Assembly (NCBI GenBank): GCA_964404005.1
Contig: CAYOIH010000001.1
Location: 1-64,000 of the forward strand
Direction of reading: 5' to 3'
Length of the DNA: 64,000 bases
Source of the DNA: XYD1-FULL-39-28 sp964404005
Lineage (GTDB): Bacteria; Patescibacteriota; Minisyncoccia; Minisyncoccales; Staskawiczbacteraceae
Shown here one piece after another: positions 49,826 to 58,813 of the stretch. Position numbers and translations under genes: made by a program. Position 1 is the first letter of the stretch; the number at the start of each line of letters is the position of its first letter. The notes beneath the pieces were generated by a model, which saw nothing but the letters and a program-made list of their open reading frames with translations, made no database searches and had not been told where the DNA came from.

Positions 49826-51075
49826 ACAAAAAGATTGTTTATTTATTTTTAGTATTGCTTGTCGCGGCGATATCTTTGTCGCCCAGGCTTTCTTTGGGGC
49901 TTATACCAAACACCGGAAGAAGCGTTGACATAAGAGCAGAAGATATGGTCCTTTGCTTCAGTTTAATCTTGGGGATATTTCATATTTTGGCATCGGGCAG
50001 ATGTAGATTTAAACGGCCACCACTGTTTTGGCCTATTTTGGCGTGGATTCTATTTGGTCTTTTCAGCGTGTTGGTAAATTTATTATTTAGGGATGTTAAT
50101 TTAAAAATAACAATCTTTTATTTTTTAAAGGAGGTAGAATTTTTCCTTGTTTATTTCTTCGTCTTTTACTGCGCCAGGAGTATTGATCCTGGAAAGCGAC
50201 TGATAAAATATTGGATATTTTTTTCTTTGGTAAATATTTTTTGGCTGGTTTATGTTTTTATTTTTAATATCCAGTGGTCTATACAGCCATATGGTCCGAA
50301 TGCATTTATTGAACCAGGCGGTCCGTTTCCAAGCGGCGGATTTTTTTTGTTGCTTTTTATATTCTTTTTAAATCTTTTTATTTTTTATTACAGTAAATTA
50401 AATACTTCTAAAATCAAAAAAATGCTCCTTTTTGTTGTTTGCATTTTACCGGCGATAGGCGTGATGTGGTCCGGATCAATGGCGGCTACCATAGGGTTGT
50501 TTGTTTCCATAATTGTTTCTTTGTTTATATTATTTAAGGATCGGCTGGATTTTGCAGGGACAATTAAAATAATAATTTTAATAGCGGTAATTTTGGGAAT
50601 TGTTATAGCTGCGATACGTGTATTGCCCGTGCCACAAAAAATAATTTCGTTTAAAAAAATAATTTTTGAATATGATTCAAATTCGCCGGTATCCAGGGGA
50701 GGAATTTTTGAGAGGAACTTAACTACACTGGCAGAGCATCCGACATATTTAGTTTTTGGAGCGGGCGTTTTAGGCGAAGCCCATAGTCAGTATATGAGAG
50801 TGCTTTTAGAAAGAGGCATCATCGGACTATTTTTATTTTTTTGGCTGATGTGGTCCATATTGAAAATCTCATATAATAGTTTTAAAGAAAAAGATGATTT
50901 ATTCAAAAAAGGTCTAAGCGCCGGGCTATTTGTTGCTACTGTTTCCATGCTAATAATGGCTATTCCAAACGACGTTTTTATGGTGGTGAAGCCCGATGAA
51001 GTCTATTGGTTTTTTGCTGCAATGACAATGGCGCTAATATCTATGCCTTCAGAAATAAAACAAACAGCCAATTAA
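49819..51075 (+). CDS. Wzy/O-antigen-polymerase-like membrane protein
   Basis: A 418-residue protein with about 11 membrane segments and a large periplasmic-side loop, including GGIFERNLTTLAEHPTYLVFGAGVLGEAHSQYMRVLLERG. This is the Wzy_C pattern, in which a His and Arg pair near the loop is important. It would polymerise the repeat units flipped by the Wzx-like protein. Sequence outside the loop is poorly conserved, as usual for Wzy. Confidence 0.78.
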   Translation: MVNKKIVYLFLVLLVAAISLSPRLSLGLIPNTGRSVDIRAEDMVLCFSLILGIFHILASGRCRFKRPPLFWPILAWILFGLFSVLVNLLFRDVNLKITIFYFLKEVEFFLVYFFVFYCARSIDPGKRLIKYWIFFSLVNIFWLVYVFIFNIQWSIQPYGPNAFIEPGGPFPSGGFFLLLFIFFLNLFIFYYSKLNTSKIKKMLLFVVCILPAIGVMWSGSMAATIGLFVSIIVSLFILFKDRLDFAGTIKIIILIAVILGIVIAAIRVLPVPQKIISFKKIIFEYDSNSPVSRGGIFERNLTTLAEHPTYLVFGAGVLGEAHSQYMRVLLERGIIGLFLFFWLMWSILKISYNSFKEKDDLFKKGLSAGLFVATVSMLIMAIPNDVFMVVKPDEVYWFFAAMTMALISMPSEIKQTAN

Positions 51076-51087
51076 TCCATTAATTCT

Positions 51088-52113
51088 ATGGCAGATCAAT
51101 CATCAATATCTATAATTATTCCGTGCAGAAATGAGGAAAAATTTATTTCCAAATGCTTGGATTCGATTTTAAACAACGATTATCTCCGCCTTCATCAAGA
51201 TTTCGGCGGACAGGCAAAAGATAAAATGGAAATTTTTGTCGTCGACGGCATGAGCCGGGACAAGACCGCGGAAATAGTAAAAAAATATATAGAAAAATAT
51301 CCATTTATAAAATTGCTGGATAATCCAAAATTTATTGCATCGGCGGCTTTAAATATAGGGATTAAGGCATCTAAGGGAGGTATTATTATAAGGATGGATG
51401 CGCATGCAATATATGATAAATGTTATATTTCAAAATGCGTGAATTATTTAAAAATGAATGGCGCTGACAATGTTGGGGGAGTAATATCTATAATTCCCAG
51501 GACAAATACTCCGATTGGCAGGGGAATAGCCAGGGCAACCTCTTCATTTTTAGGAACCGGGGGAGCCCGATATAAAACCGGTACTGAAAAATTTGAGGAA
51601 GTTGATACGGTTCCATTTGGATGTTTCAGAAGGGACGTGTTTGATAGAATTGGTTTTTTCAACGAAAATTTAAAGAGGAGTCAGGATATGGAATTTAATA
51701 TAAGATTGAAAAAATCCGGAGGAAAAATTTATTTATTTACAGACATAGTTAGTCATTATTATGTAAGGTCAGAATTGAAAGATTTTTTTGTGCATAACTT
51801 TAAAGATGGAATTTGGGCGATTTATCCTTTTAAATTTACTAAAAGACTTTTTAAACTAAGGCACTACATACCGCTAGTTTTTGTTTCCGGATTAATTATT
51901 ACTTTTTTTCTGGGCATGCTTATAAAACCATTTTATTATATTTTCTTAGCTGAAATTTTGTTTTATATTTTGGTTATATTATATGCGGCGGTTGAAGTTT
52001 CTTTGAAAGAAAAAGATGCAACATGTCTATTTTCCCTGCCCATCGCATTAGCTACTCGGCATTTTGCCTACGGTTTTGGTTCAGTTTTTGGTATAATAAA
52101 ATTGCTAATATGA
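51088..52113 (+). CDS. Membrane-bound family 2 glycosyltransferase with a palindromic insert
   Basis: A 341-residue transferase: a GT-A domain (ISIIIPCRNEEKFISKCLDSIL, VVDGMSRDKT, DAHA metal motif) and a C-terminal pair of membrane segments (about 255-310). Between strand 1 and VVDGMSRD, where relatives read NNDY followed by PKDKMEIFVVDG, eleven residues (LRLHQDFGGQA) come from a palindrome at 51185-51210. It overlaps the next gene as ATGA. This is one of only two repeat elements in the glycan locus proper. Confidence 0.88.
   Translation: MADQSSISIIIPCRNEEKFISKCLDSILNNDYLRLHQDFGGQAKDKMEIFVVDGMSRDKTAEIVKKYIEKYPFIKLLDNPKFIASAALNIGIKASKGGIIIRMDAHAIYDKCYISKCVNYLKMNGADNVGGVISIIPRTNTPIGRGIARATSSFLGTGGARYKTGTEKFEEVDTVPFGCFRRDVFDRIGFFNENLKRSQDMEFNIRLKKSGGKIYLFTDIVSHYYVRSELKDFFVHNFKDGIWAIYPFKFTKRLFKLRHYIPLVFVSGLIITFFLGMLIKPFYYIFLAEILFYILVILYAAVEVSLKEKDATCLFSLPIALATRHFAYGFGSVFGIIKLLI
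51185..51210. repeat. TCCGCC/GGCGGA palindrome in a glycosyltransferase gene
   Basis: TCCGCC at 51185-51190 pairs with GGCGGA at 51205-51210 around TTCATCAAGATTTC. It is translated in frame as RLHQDFGG. Confidence 0.75.
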
Positions 52114-52889
52114 TAGAAGAAAGAAAAAAAACAGAAATTAATCATTATGACAGAAAAGCATCGGAATGGTTAAAAAAAGAACAAAGAGGAGATTTTGAGG
52201 GATTCAACCCTTTTTTATTATCCGGTTATAAATTTTTGCAAGAATATTTAAGAGATAAATGTAAGGGCAAAAAAATATTAGATTACGGCTGTGGCAATGG
52301 AGTACATTATCCCTGGTTAGTAAAATTTGGCGGAGAAGTTGTGGGCGTAGATTTGTCTGAAAAATCTTTAGAGGTAGCCAAAAAAATAGCAGAAAAAGGG
52401 GGGATAAGCGATAAGGCCAAATTTTTAATTGCAGATTGTGAAAGATTGGAATTTTCCGATAGTTCATTCGATATAATATTTGATGGCGGTACCTTCTCTT
52501 CTTTAGACCTAAATAAGGCATACCCAGAATTAGCTAGAGTTTTAAAGCCGGGAGGGTTTTTGATCGGTATAGAAACTTTTGGACATAATCCGTTCACAAA
52601 TTTAAAAAGGCAGATTAATAAAATTGTAGGCAGAAGAACCGGCTGGGCAGCGTCTCATATATTCAGAAATGATGATATAAAAAAAGCAGATACTTTTTTC
52701 GGAAAGAAGCAAATATTTTATTTTCACCTTATTTCTTGGGCCGCATTCCCTTTATTAAAAATCACAGGAGGTGTTTATCTTTTGAAAATATTGGAGGTTT
52801 TTGACAGGATTTTATTAAAAATTTCATTCTTTAAAAAATATTCTTTTAAAGTAGTGTTTATATTTTCTGATCCCAAAAAACAATTATGA
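52110..52889 (+). CDS. Class I SAM-dependent methyltransferase
   Basis: A 259-residue methyltransferase with ILDYGCGNGVHYPWLVKFGGEVVGVDLSEKSL (motif I), CERLEFSDSSFDIIFDGGTFSSL and ELARVLKPGGFLIGIETFG. The ATG at 52110 overlaps the preceding stop (ATGA), which decides the start. A longer frame upstream is an overlap artefact. The gene ends 4 nt before a family B arm. Confidence 0.85.
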   Translation: MIEERKKTEINHYDRKASEWLKKEQRGDFEGFNPFLLSGYKFLQEYLRDKCKGKKILDYGCGNGVHYPWLVKFGGEVVGVDLSEKSLEVAKKIAEKGGISDKAKFLIADCERLEFSDSSFDIIFDGGTFSSLDLNKAYPELARVLKPGGFLIGIETFGHNPFTNLKRQINKIVGRRTGWAASHIFRNDDIKKADTFFGKKQIFYFHLISWAAFPLLKITGGVYLLKILEVFDRILLKISFFKKYSFKVVFIFSDPKKQL

Positions 52890-52893
52890 TAAA

Positions 52894-52971
52894 CCCCGTT
52901 AGAAATTTTACTAAATGGGGATAATAAAATAAAGATAATTAGTATGAAAAAACCTGCTATTTCTAACGGGG
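52894..52971. repeat. Family B element spanning the start of the phosphoglycosyl transferase gene
   Basis: CCCCGTTAGAAAT (52894-52906) and ATTTCTAACGGGG (52959-52971) are perfect 13-bp arms. The ATG at 52944 lies inside, and the right arm encodes residues 6-9 of the protein. Confidence 0.8.
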
Positions 52972-53561
52972 TAAAAAGATTGTTTGATATAATTTTTTCT
53001 GCGATAGGGTTGGTAATTACTTTTCCAATATTTTTATATGTGGTTTTTTTGATTAAAAGGGAATCGCCCGGGCCGATTTTTTATCGAGCACAAAGGATTG
53101 GTAAAAATAGAAAAGCTTTTGTAATGTATAAATTTAGGACAATGGTTGTTGGCGCCGATAAAATTGGGGGACCATCAACCGCCGCCGACGACCCCAGGCT
53201 TACAAAAATCGGCTTATTTCTAAAGAAGTACCAACTTGATGAATTGCCCCAACTTATAAACGTTTTTAAAGGCGATATGAGTTTTGTGGGACCAAGGCCA
53301 GAAGTGAAGATATACGTTGATATGATGACAGAAGAGGAAAAAAATGTTATCTTATCGGTACGTCCCGGTATTACAGACTTGGCATCATTATGGAACTTTC
53401 ACGAGGCAGAAATATTAAAAGGAAGCACAGACCCGGAGAAAACATATATGGAGGAAATAAGACCCGAAAAGTTAAGACTCCAGCAAGAATATGTAAAAAA
53501 ATCTTCTATTTGGCTGGACATTAAAATAATTTGGCAGACGGTTTTAAAGGTATTTAAATAA
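52944..53561 (+). CDS. Phosphoglycosyl transferase (bacterial sugar transferase, PglC/WcaJ-like)
   Basis: This 205-residue monotopic enzyme starts glycan assembly by moving a sugar phosphate onto undecaprenyl phosphate. The re-entrant membrane helix (about 14-36) is followed by RESPGPIFYRAQRIGKNRKAFVMYKFRTMV and LDELPQLINVFKGDMSFVGPRPE, the family signature with the catalytic Asp-Glu pair. The first ten or so residues (MKKPAISNGV) are encoded by the family B element, so the native start was replaced or extended. The 3' end overlaps the transketolase start by 1 nt. Confidence 0.92.
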   Translation: MKKPAISNGVKRLFDIIFSAIGLVITFPIFLYVVFLIKRESPGPIFYRAQRIGKNRKAFVMYKFRTMVVGADKIGGPSTAADDPRLTKIGLFLKKYQLDELPQLINVFKGDMSFVGPRPEVKIYVDMMTEEEKNVILSVRPGITDLASLWNFHEAEILKGSTDPEKTYMEEIRPEKLRLQQEYVKKSSIWLDIKIIWQTVLKVFK

Positions 53562-54358
53562 TGGAAAAAGGCTACAAACAATTAGCTAATAATGCTCGCA
53601 AAAAAGTTTTGGAAATGATTTGGAAAGCTCAATCCGGCCACATCGGCTCTAATTTTTCGGCAATAGATATACTGACCGTTTTATATAACATTGCCAATAT
53701 AGATAAAAATATGGAGGAGGGCAGGGACAGAATAGTCGTTTCCAAGGGCTGGGTCGCAGCTTCAGTTTATTATTTTTTAGCGGAAAAGGGCATAATCCCT
53801 CAAAAGGATTTAGAAACTTATTGTCAAAAAGACAGCAAATATATCGGCCTAGCAGAGCCCAATATAAGGGGGATAGAAGCGGCCGGCGGATCGATGGGTT
53901 TTGGCCTGCCCTTTGGAGTCGGGTTTGCTTTAGCAAAAAAAATAAAAAAAGAGAAAGGTAAAGTTTTTGTTTTAATGTCTGACGGAGAGATAGGAGTAGG
54001 AACCACATGGGAGTCGGCCCTAATTGCCGTTCAACATAAGCTTGATAATTTAACTGTGATTATTGATGCAAATGGATTGCAGGCAATGGGAAAGGTAAAA
54101 GATATTTTAAATATTGAACCGCTAAAAGATAAATGGCTAGCGTTCGGTTGGGATGTTTATGAAATAGACGGTCATGATTTTGGACAAATAGAGGAGACAA
54201 TTTTGGGTGCAGATAAAATAAAAGGAAAGCCCAGTGTTATAATTGCCAGAACAACAAAAGGCAAAGGAGTGAGTTTCATGGAGGGAAATAATATTTATCA
54301 TTACAAAGCCCCATCTGACAAAGAATATCAGGCGGCGCTAAAAGAATTATCAAAATAA
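53561..54358 (+). CDS. Transketolase N-terminal (TPP-binding) subunit
   Basis: A 265-residue protein that equals the PP domain of transketolase. It has the TPP/Mg motif SDGEIGVGTTWESALIAVQHKLDNLTVIIDANG, with HIGSN and GGSMGFGLPFGVGFA before it. The partner domain is encoded separately by the next gene, 3 nt on. In a glycan locus, such split enzymes often add or remove a two-carbon unit on a sugar rather than serve the pentose phosphate pathway. That role is inferred here. Confidence 0.88.
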   Translation: MEKGYKQLANNARKKVLEMIWKAQSGHIGSNFSAIDILTVLYNIANIDKNMEEGRDRIVVSKGWVAASVYYFLAEKGIIPQKDLETYCQKDSKYIGLAEPNIRGIEAAGGSMGFGLPFGVGFALAKKIKKEKGKVFVLMSDGEIGVGTTWESALIAVQHKLDNLTVIIDANGLQAMGKVKDILNIEPLKDKWLAFGWDVYEIDGHDFGQIEETILGADKIKGKPSVIIARTTKGKGVSFMEGNNIYHYKAPSDKEYQAALKELSK

Positions 54359-54361
54359 AAA

Positions 54362-54868
54362 ATGGCTGAAATAATAAAAAAACAAGATACAAGGCGCGAG
54401 TTTGCAAGCACTCTTATGGAATTAGCCCGAAAGGACAATAAGATTGTTTTAATTATTCCGGACGTTGGTTTTAACTATCTCGAGGAATTCCAGAAAAGTT
54501 TTCCTGACAGATTTTTTAATTTTGGCGTAACAGAGCAATCTGCCATGATAATTGCCGCGGGTTTGGCGCTGTCAGGATTTAAGCCGTATATATATAGTAT
54601 GATTAATTTTGTTGTCTTCAGGCCATATGAAATGGTCAGAAATGCTGTTTGCATGCACAACGCCAACGTAAAAATTATTGGAGTAAAAGGAAGCGAAAAA
54701 TATAAATTTTTGGGTTTTAGTCACAATCTGATTTCTGAAGACGAAGATATTAGGGCTGTAGAAAACCTTCCAAATTTTAAATCTTTTATTATTACAGACC
54801 CGAAAGAAGTCAGAAAAATCATTTTAGAAACATATCAAAATAATTCGCCTTGCTATATAAGAATTTAA
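54362..54868 (+). CDS. Transketolase pyrimidine-binding domain subunit, short
   Basis: A 168-residue protein that covers the Pyr domain of transketolase: DTRREFASTLMELA, PDVGFNYLEEFQKSFPDRFFNFGVTEQSAMIIAAGLALSG with the catalytic Glu, and the FRPYEMVRNAVCMHNANVKIIG block. The C-terminal transketolase domain found in most split homologues (about 300 residues in all) is missing. The frame closes after NNSPCYIRI, the normal end of the Pyr domain, and the next 8 nt lead into another gene. It may be a natural minimal form. Confidence 0.85.
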   Translation: MAEIIKKQDTRREFASTLMELARKDNKIVLIIPDVGFNYLEEFQKSFPDRFFNFGVTEQSAMIIAAGLALSGFKPYIYSMINFVVFRPYEMVRNAVCMHNANVKIIGVKGSEKYKFLGFSHNLISEDEDIRAVENLPNFKSFIITDPKEVRKIILETYQNNSPCYIRI

Positions 54869-54876
54869 AACATTAG

Positions 54877-55815
54877 ATGAAAAAAAATTTTGAACAATTA
54901 AATAGCCCGGAATTTGGGGAAGCTGATGAAGCAATAGAGAAGGAAAAAGTAGCTTATAGAGAAATTATTGGGTTACCCGAGGGTGAGGACCCCGATTTAA
55001 TTCTTGTATTGGATGCTGGCATCGCCGAAAGGAAAGTTTTTGGCGAATCACGATACGTTCCCACTTCATATGAAGACGAGACCGGAAATTTTTCAGAGCA
55101 AGCCGTGGCCGATAAATCAAAATATAACTTGCGCAAAACTGATCAAGGAAATTTTTTAGTTGGCGCAGGGGGCGGTAAGGCGCGGGTATTGGCTGTAAGG
55201 AATTTATCGGAGGTTTTTACCAATGTGGGTATAATTACAGATAGCCGATATCCTGTTGGCGAAAGCGATCAGCCGGATTTTCCCGAAGTTCATTCTCAAA
55301 TATATAAAAGATATTTAGAGAGAGCAGGCATTCCTTCTGATAGAATAGAAGAAGAAAATGAATCAACGACAACTTTTGAAGGATTGATAAATTTTTTATT
55401 GATTGCTGTGAATGAAAAGAGAAATCATCTTGTTGTTGTGACAAACGATTATCATTTACCAAGAACAGAAAAAATAATGGATCTTCTTATGGATAAGGAA
55501 AAGGCGCAGAAGCTAAGATATATATTTGCAAGGATGCCCGAGGAATACCGAAGGAAGATAGGGGCAAAAATTGAGCACCATGATGACGGAGGGGTTGATT
55601 TGTCTTTTGATGACGAAGCATTTTTTGAAAAGCTGAAGGGTGTTTCCGTAATCGTCGTGTCCGCCGAGGATATCTTGGCCTATGATAATCCGCATTATAA
55701 AAATCTGTTTGATAAGGTTAGAAATACCGTCGCATATAAAAAGAGAGTAAATGCTGAGCAGAAAGGCATACGCCAGCTTGAAGATGGGGTATATGGTAAA
55801 ATAAGAAAAGAATAA
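54877..55815 (+). CDS. DUF218/YdcF-like protein
   Basis: A 312-residue protein with the DUF218 pattern: DLILVLDAGIAE at the start of the fold, then ESTTTFEGLINFLLIAVNEKRNHLVVVTNDYHLPRTEKI, in which the Thr/Ser-rich and HxxR segments are conserved. The family (YdcF, SanA, ElyC) is linked to envelope and lipid-carrier processes, but the activity is unsettled. It lacks an obvious membrane segment. An extended C-terminal region (about 215-312) has no match that I recognise. Confidence 0.65.
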   Translation: MKKNFEQLNSPEFGEADEAIEKEKVAYREIIGLPEGEDPDLILVLDAGIAERKVFGESRYVPTSYEDETGNFSEQAVADKSKYNLRKTDQGNFLVGAGGGKARVLAVRNLSEVFTNVGIITDSRYPVGESDQPDFPEVHSQIYKRYLERAGIPSDRIEEENESTTTFEGLINFLLIAVNEKRNHLVVVTNDYHLPRTEKIMDLLMDKEKAQKLRYIFARMPEEYRRKIGAKIEHHDDGGVDLSFDDEAFFEKLKGVSVIVVSAEDILAYDNPHYKNLFDKVRNTVAYKKRVNAEQKGIRQLEDGVYGKIRKE

Positions 55816-55828
55816 TTTAAAAAATATT

Positions 55829-56929
55829 ATGAGTAAAGTTCCATTTGTTGGATATAGAACCCAATATCAAAATTTAAAGCAAGAAATTGATTTTGCAATG
55901 CAGGATGTTTTGGCTAGAGGGGACTTGATTATGCGGAAAGATAACGATGAGTTTGAAAAGAAGCTAGCGGAATTTGTTGGTACAAAATATGCTATTGGAT
56001 TGAATAGTGGAACAGACGCCTTATTTTTATCTTTGCTTGCCTTGAATATTGGGAAAGGAGACGAGGTAATAACGGTTTCCCACACGTTTGTTGCTTCAAT
56101 AGCTGTTATAGTACAAACAGGAGCCGTGCCAGTACTGATTGAAGTTGGTGAAGATTTTGAAATGGACGCAGATAAAATTGAAGCTGCAATAACCAAAAAT
56201 ACAAAAGCAATTATTCCAGTCCATTATAATGGCAGGATGGCCGATATGGATAGAATAATGGAAATTGCAAAAAAGCATAATCTTTATGTTATTGAAGATG
56301 CGGCTCAAGGGTTGGGGGCAAGTTTAAATGGGAAAAAAGCTGGCTCCATAGGCAATACCGGATGTTTTAGTTTTTATCCTGCAAAAATATTAGGATGCTT
56401 TGGAGATGGCGGAGCACTGACTACAAATGATGAAAAAATAATCGAGAAAATAAAATTATTAAGAGATCACGGCCAGAAAACAAAAACAGAATTGGTTTGT
56501 TTTGGCTGGAATTCAAGATTGGATAATTTGCAAGCAGCTGTTTTAAATGTAAAAATGAATTATTTACCGCAGTGGCTGGAAAGAAGGCGTGATATAGCAA
56601 AAACTTATAATGCCGGGTTGGCTGATGTAAAACAAGTAAAAACTCCTTTTGGGTTTGAATCGGAGGATAGATACGATGTTTTTCAAAATTATGTTTTGAG
56701 AGCAGAAAAAAGAGATGAATTGTACGGCTTCTTAAAAGAAAAAGAAGTAGAAACACTGATAAAAGATCCTGTGGCAAATCACCTGCAGGAAGGTTTAAAT
56801 CTTTCTTATTTCAGTCTTCCTTTCACGGAACTGCTTTCCAAAGAAGTTATTTCTTTGCCGATGTATCCGGAATTAATAGATGAACAAATAAAATACGTCG
56901 TAGGGTGCATTAAAGATTTTTATAAGTAG
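55829..56929 (+). CDS. DegT-family sugar aminotransferase
   Basis: A 366-residue PLP enzyme. The opening VPFVGYRTQYQNLKQEIDFAMQDVLARGDLIMRKD resembles 3-keto-sugar aminotransferases (WbpE/FdtB type). The PLP Lys is in CFSFYPAKILGCFGDGGAL, and GLNSGTDALFLSLLAL binds the cofactor phosphate. The CapD/PglF-like dehydratase is encoded next and could supply a UDP-4-keto sugar. The substrate position (C3 or C4) is unsure. Confidence 0.85.
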   Translation: MSKVPFVGYRTQYQNLKQEIDFAMQDVLARGDLIMRKDNDEFEKKLAEFVGTKYAIGLNSGTDALFLSLLALNIGKGDEVITVSHTFVASIAVIVQTGAVPVLIEVGEDFEMDADKIEAAITKNTKAIIPVHYNGRMADMDRIMEIAKKHNLYVIEDAAQGLGASLNGKKAGSIGNTGCFSFYPAKILGCFGDGGALTTNDEKIIEKIKLLRDHGQKTKTELVCFGWNSRLDNLQAAVLNVKMNYLPQWLERRRDIAKTYNAGLADVKQVKTPFGFESEDRYDVFQNYVLRAEKRDELYGFLKEKEVETLIKDPVANHLQEGLNLSYFSLPFTELLSKEVISLPMYPELIDEQIKYVVGCIKDFYK

Positions 56930-56935
56930 AAATTT

Positions 56936-58798
56936 ATGGGAGTATTCTTTTTAAAAAGGACGACAACGACAAGATTATTGTTTTTTTTATTTTTTGACAT
57001 ACTGTTGATTTCGGCTTCGATTTATTTGTCCTTTCTTTTAAGATTTGATGGGACAATACCGACGGAATATTTGGACGGGCAAGAAATACAAAAAATCATA
57101 ATTTGGACACTATTTTTTTGTTTACCAATTTTTTATCTCTTCGGGCTATACTCTTTTTCCTGGTCGTACGTAAGCACCCAGGAATTAGTATCTCTTTTTA
57201 AGGCTACAACGCTCGGTTTTTTATTTTTGGGAATCACGATATTTCTTTCAAGAGAATTTCCTTTATTTGTGGGATTTCCCAGGTCGGTCTTTATCATAAG
57301 TTATTTTCTGATTTTTATATTTTGCGGCGGCTTGCGCTTGTCAAAAAAAATCTATCTGATAGTTGTTGGGCGTGGTAAGAAATCGGATAAAGAGAGGACT
57401 CTGATTGTGGGTGCGGGGGATGCGGGCGAGCAGATTTTAAGGAGCATAATTTCTTCAGATAAAAGTCCGTATCACCCCATTGGGCTGGTGGATGACAATC
57501 CTATAAAAAAAGGGGTACTAATTCATAATTTAAAGGTTTTGGGGAAAATTTGCGATATTCCCGGAATTGTCAAAAGTTTTCAGGTAAAACAGCTGATAAT
57601 CGCTTTGCCCTCAGTAGACGGGAAAAAAATAAAAGAAGCGGTTGAGCTTGGAAAAAAAGCAGGCGTATGGAAAATAAAAATTGCTCCGCCCCTGTCTGAA
57701 ATAATTAAGGGGCAAGTGTCTTTTAAAAATCTTAAAGACGTAGAAGTTGAAGATTTGTTGGGGCGAGAAGAGGTTGTTTTAGATAAAAAACAGATAGATG
57801 AATTTATAAAAAATAAAAAGGTTCTTGTAACGGGAGCGGCAGGATCAATAGGGTCGGAATTGTGCAGGCAGATTGCAAAATTTAATCCTGAGCTCTTAAT
57901 ATTGCTTGATCAGGATGAAACGGGAATTTTTCATATTTCCAGAGAATTGAAAAGCATTTTTTCACAATTGAAAATTGAGCCATTGGTGTGTGACATCGCA
58001 GATAAAAATAAAATAAGTAAAGTTTTTGAGAAGTTTGAGCCGGAAATCGTTTTCCACGCAGCTGCCTACAAACACGTTCCTTTAATGGAGGAAAACTGCG
58101 ACGAAGCGATAAAAAATAATATTTTTGGAACAAAAGTAGTGGCTGAAGCGGGATTGGTTTTTGGCGCTGAAAAGTTTATTTTTATTTCAACCGATAAGGC
58201 GGTTAATCCCACCTCTGTAATGGGGGCCACAAAAAGAGCCGGCGAAATGCTTTGCCAGTTGTTGAATGAGAAAGGTAAAACCAAGTTTGTTTCCGTAAGA
58301 TTCGGGAATGTGTTAAACAGCAGAGGAAGCGTTATTCCAATTTTCAGAGAGCAAATAAAAAAGGGCGGACCCGTTGAAGTTACGCACCCCGAAATGAAAA
58401 GATATTTTATGCTGACTTCGGAAGCTTGCCTTTTAGTTATGCAAGCTGGAGCCATGGGGCAAGGGGGAGAAGTTTTTGTTTTGGACATGGGAAAACCAAT
58501 AAAGATAGTTGATTTGGCAAAGGAGATGATAAAGCTATCCGGGCTTCAGCTCGATAAGGATATCACGATTGTTTTTATAGGAAAAAGGCCGGGAGAAAAA
58601 TTATTTGAGGAAATTTTGACAGCAGAAGAGGGGATACTTGCTACTAAAAACCAAAAAATATTTACGGCTAAACTTTTCTCTGTTAATTTAGAAAAGTTTG
58701 AAGAGGATTTGAAAATTTTAGAATCTATCATTGCCAAAGATGATAAAGATAGTGTGGTGGATTTTCTAAAAAGTTTAGTTCCTTTTTACGAAATATAA
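56936..58798 (+). CDS. CapD/PglF/WbpM-family nucleotide-sugar 4,6-dehydratase
   Basis: A 620-residue membrane enzyme that dehydrates UDP-GlcNAc or a relative. Four membrane segments (about 14-130) precede a CoA-binding-like Rossmann domain (about 150-265). The SDR catalytic domain begins with GAAGSIGSELCRQIA (about 299), continues with FHAAAYKHVPLMEENCDEAIKNN and ends with the STDKAVNPTSVMGATKR active site (about 417). The Met-x-x-x-Lys active site without a Tyr is typical of this family. It lies 6 nt after an aminotransferase. Confidence 0.93.
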   Translation: MGVFFLKRTTTTRLLFFLFFDILLISASIYLSFLLRFDGTIPTEYLDGQEIQKIIIWTLFFCLPIFYLFGLYSFSWSYVSTQELVSLFKATTLGFLFLGITIFLSREFPLFVGFPRSVFIISYFLIFIFCGGLRLSKKIYLIVVGRGKKSDKERTLIVGAGDAGEQILRSIISSDKSPYHPIGLVDDNPIKKGVLIHNLKVLGKICDIPGIVKSFQVKQLIIALPSVDGKKIKEAVELGKKAGVWKIKIAPPLSEIIKGQVSFKNLKDVEVEDLLGREEVVLDKKQIDEFIKNKKVLVTGAAGSIGSELCRQIAKFNPELLILLDQDETGIFHISRELKSIFSQLKIEPLVCDIADKNKISKVFEKFEPEIVFHAAAYKHVPLMEENCDEAIKNNIFGTKVVAEAGLVFGAEKFIFISTDKAVNPTSVMGATKRAGEMLCQLLNEKGKTKFVSVRFGNVLNSRGSVIPIFREQIKKGGPVEVTHPEMKRYFMLTSEACLLVMQAGAMGQGGEVFVLDMGKPIKIVDLAKEMIKLSGLQLDKDITIVFIGKRPGEKLFEEILTAEEGILATKNQKIFTAKLFSVNLEKFEEDLKILESIIAKDDKDSVVDFLKSLVPFYEI

Positions 58799-58813
58799 TT
58801 AAATAAATTTAAA

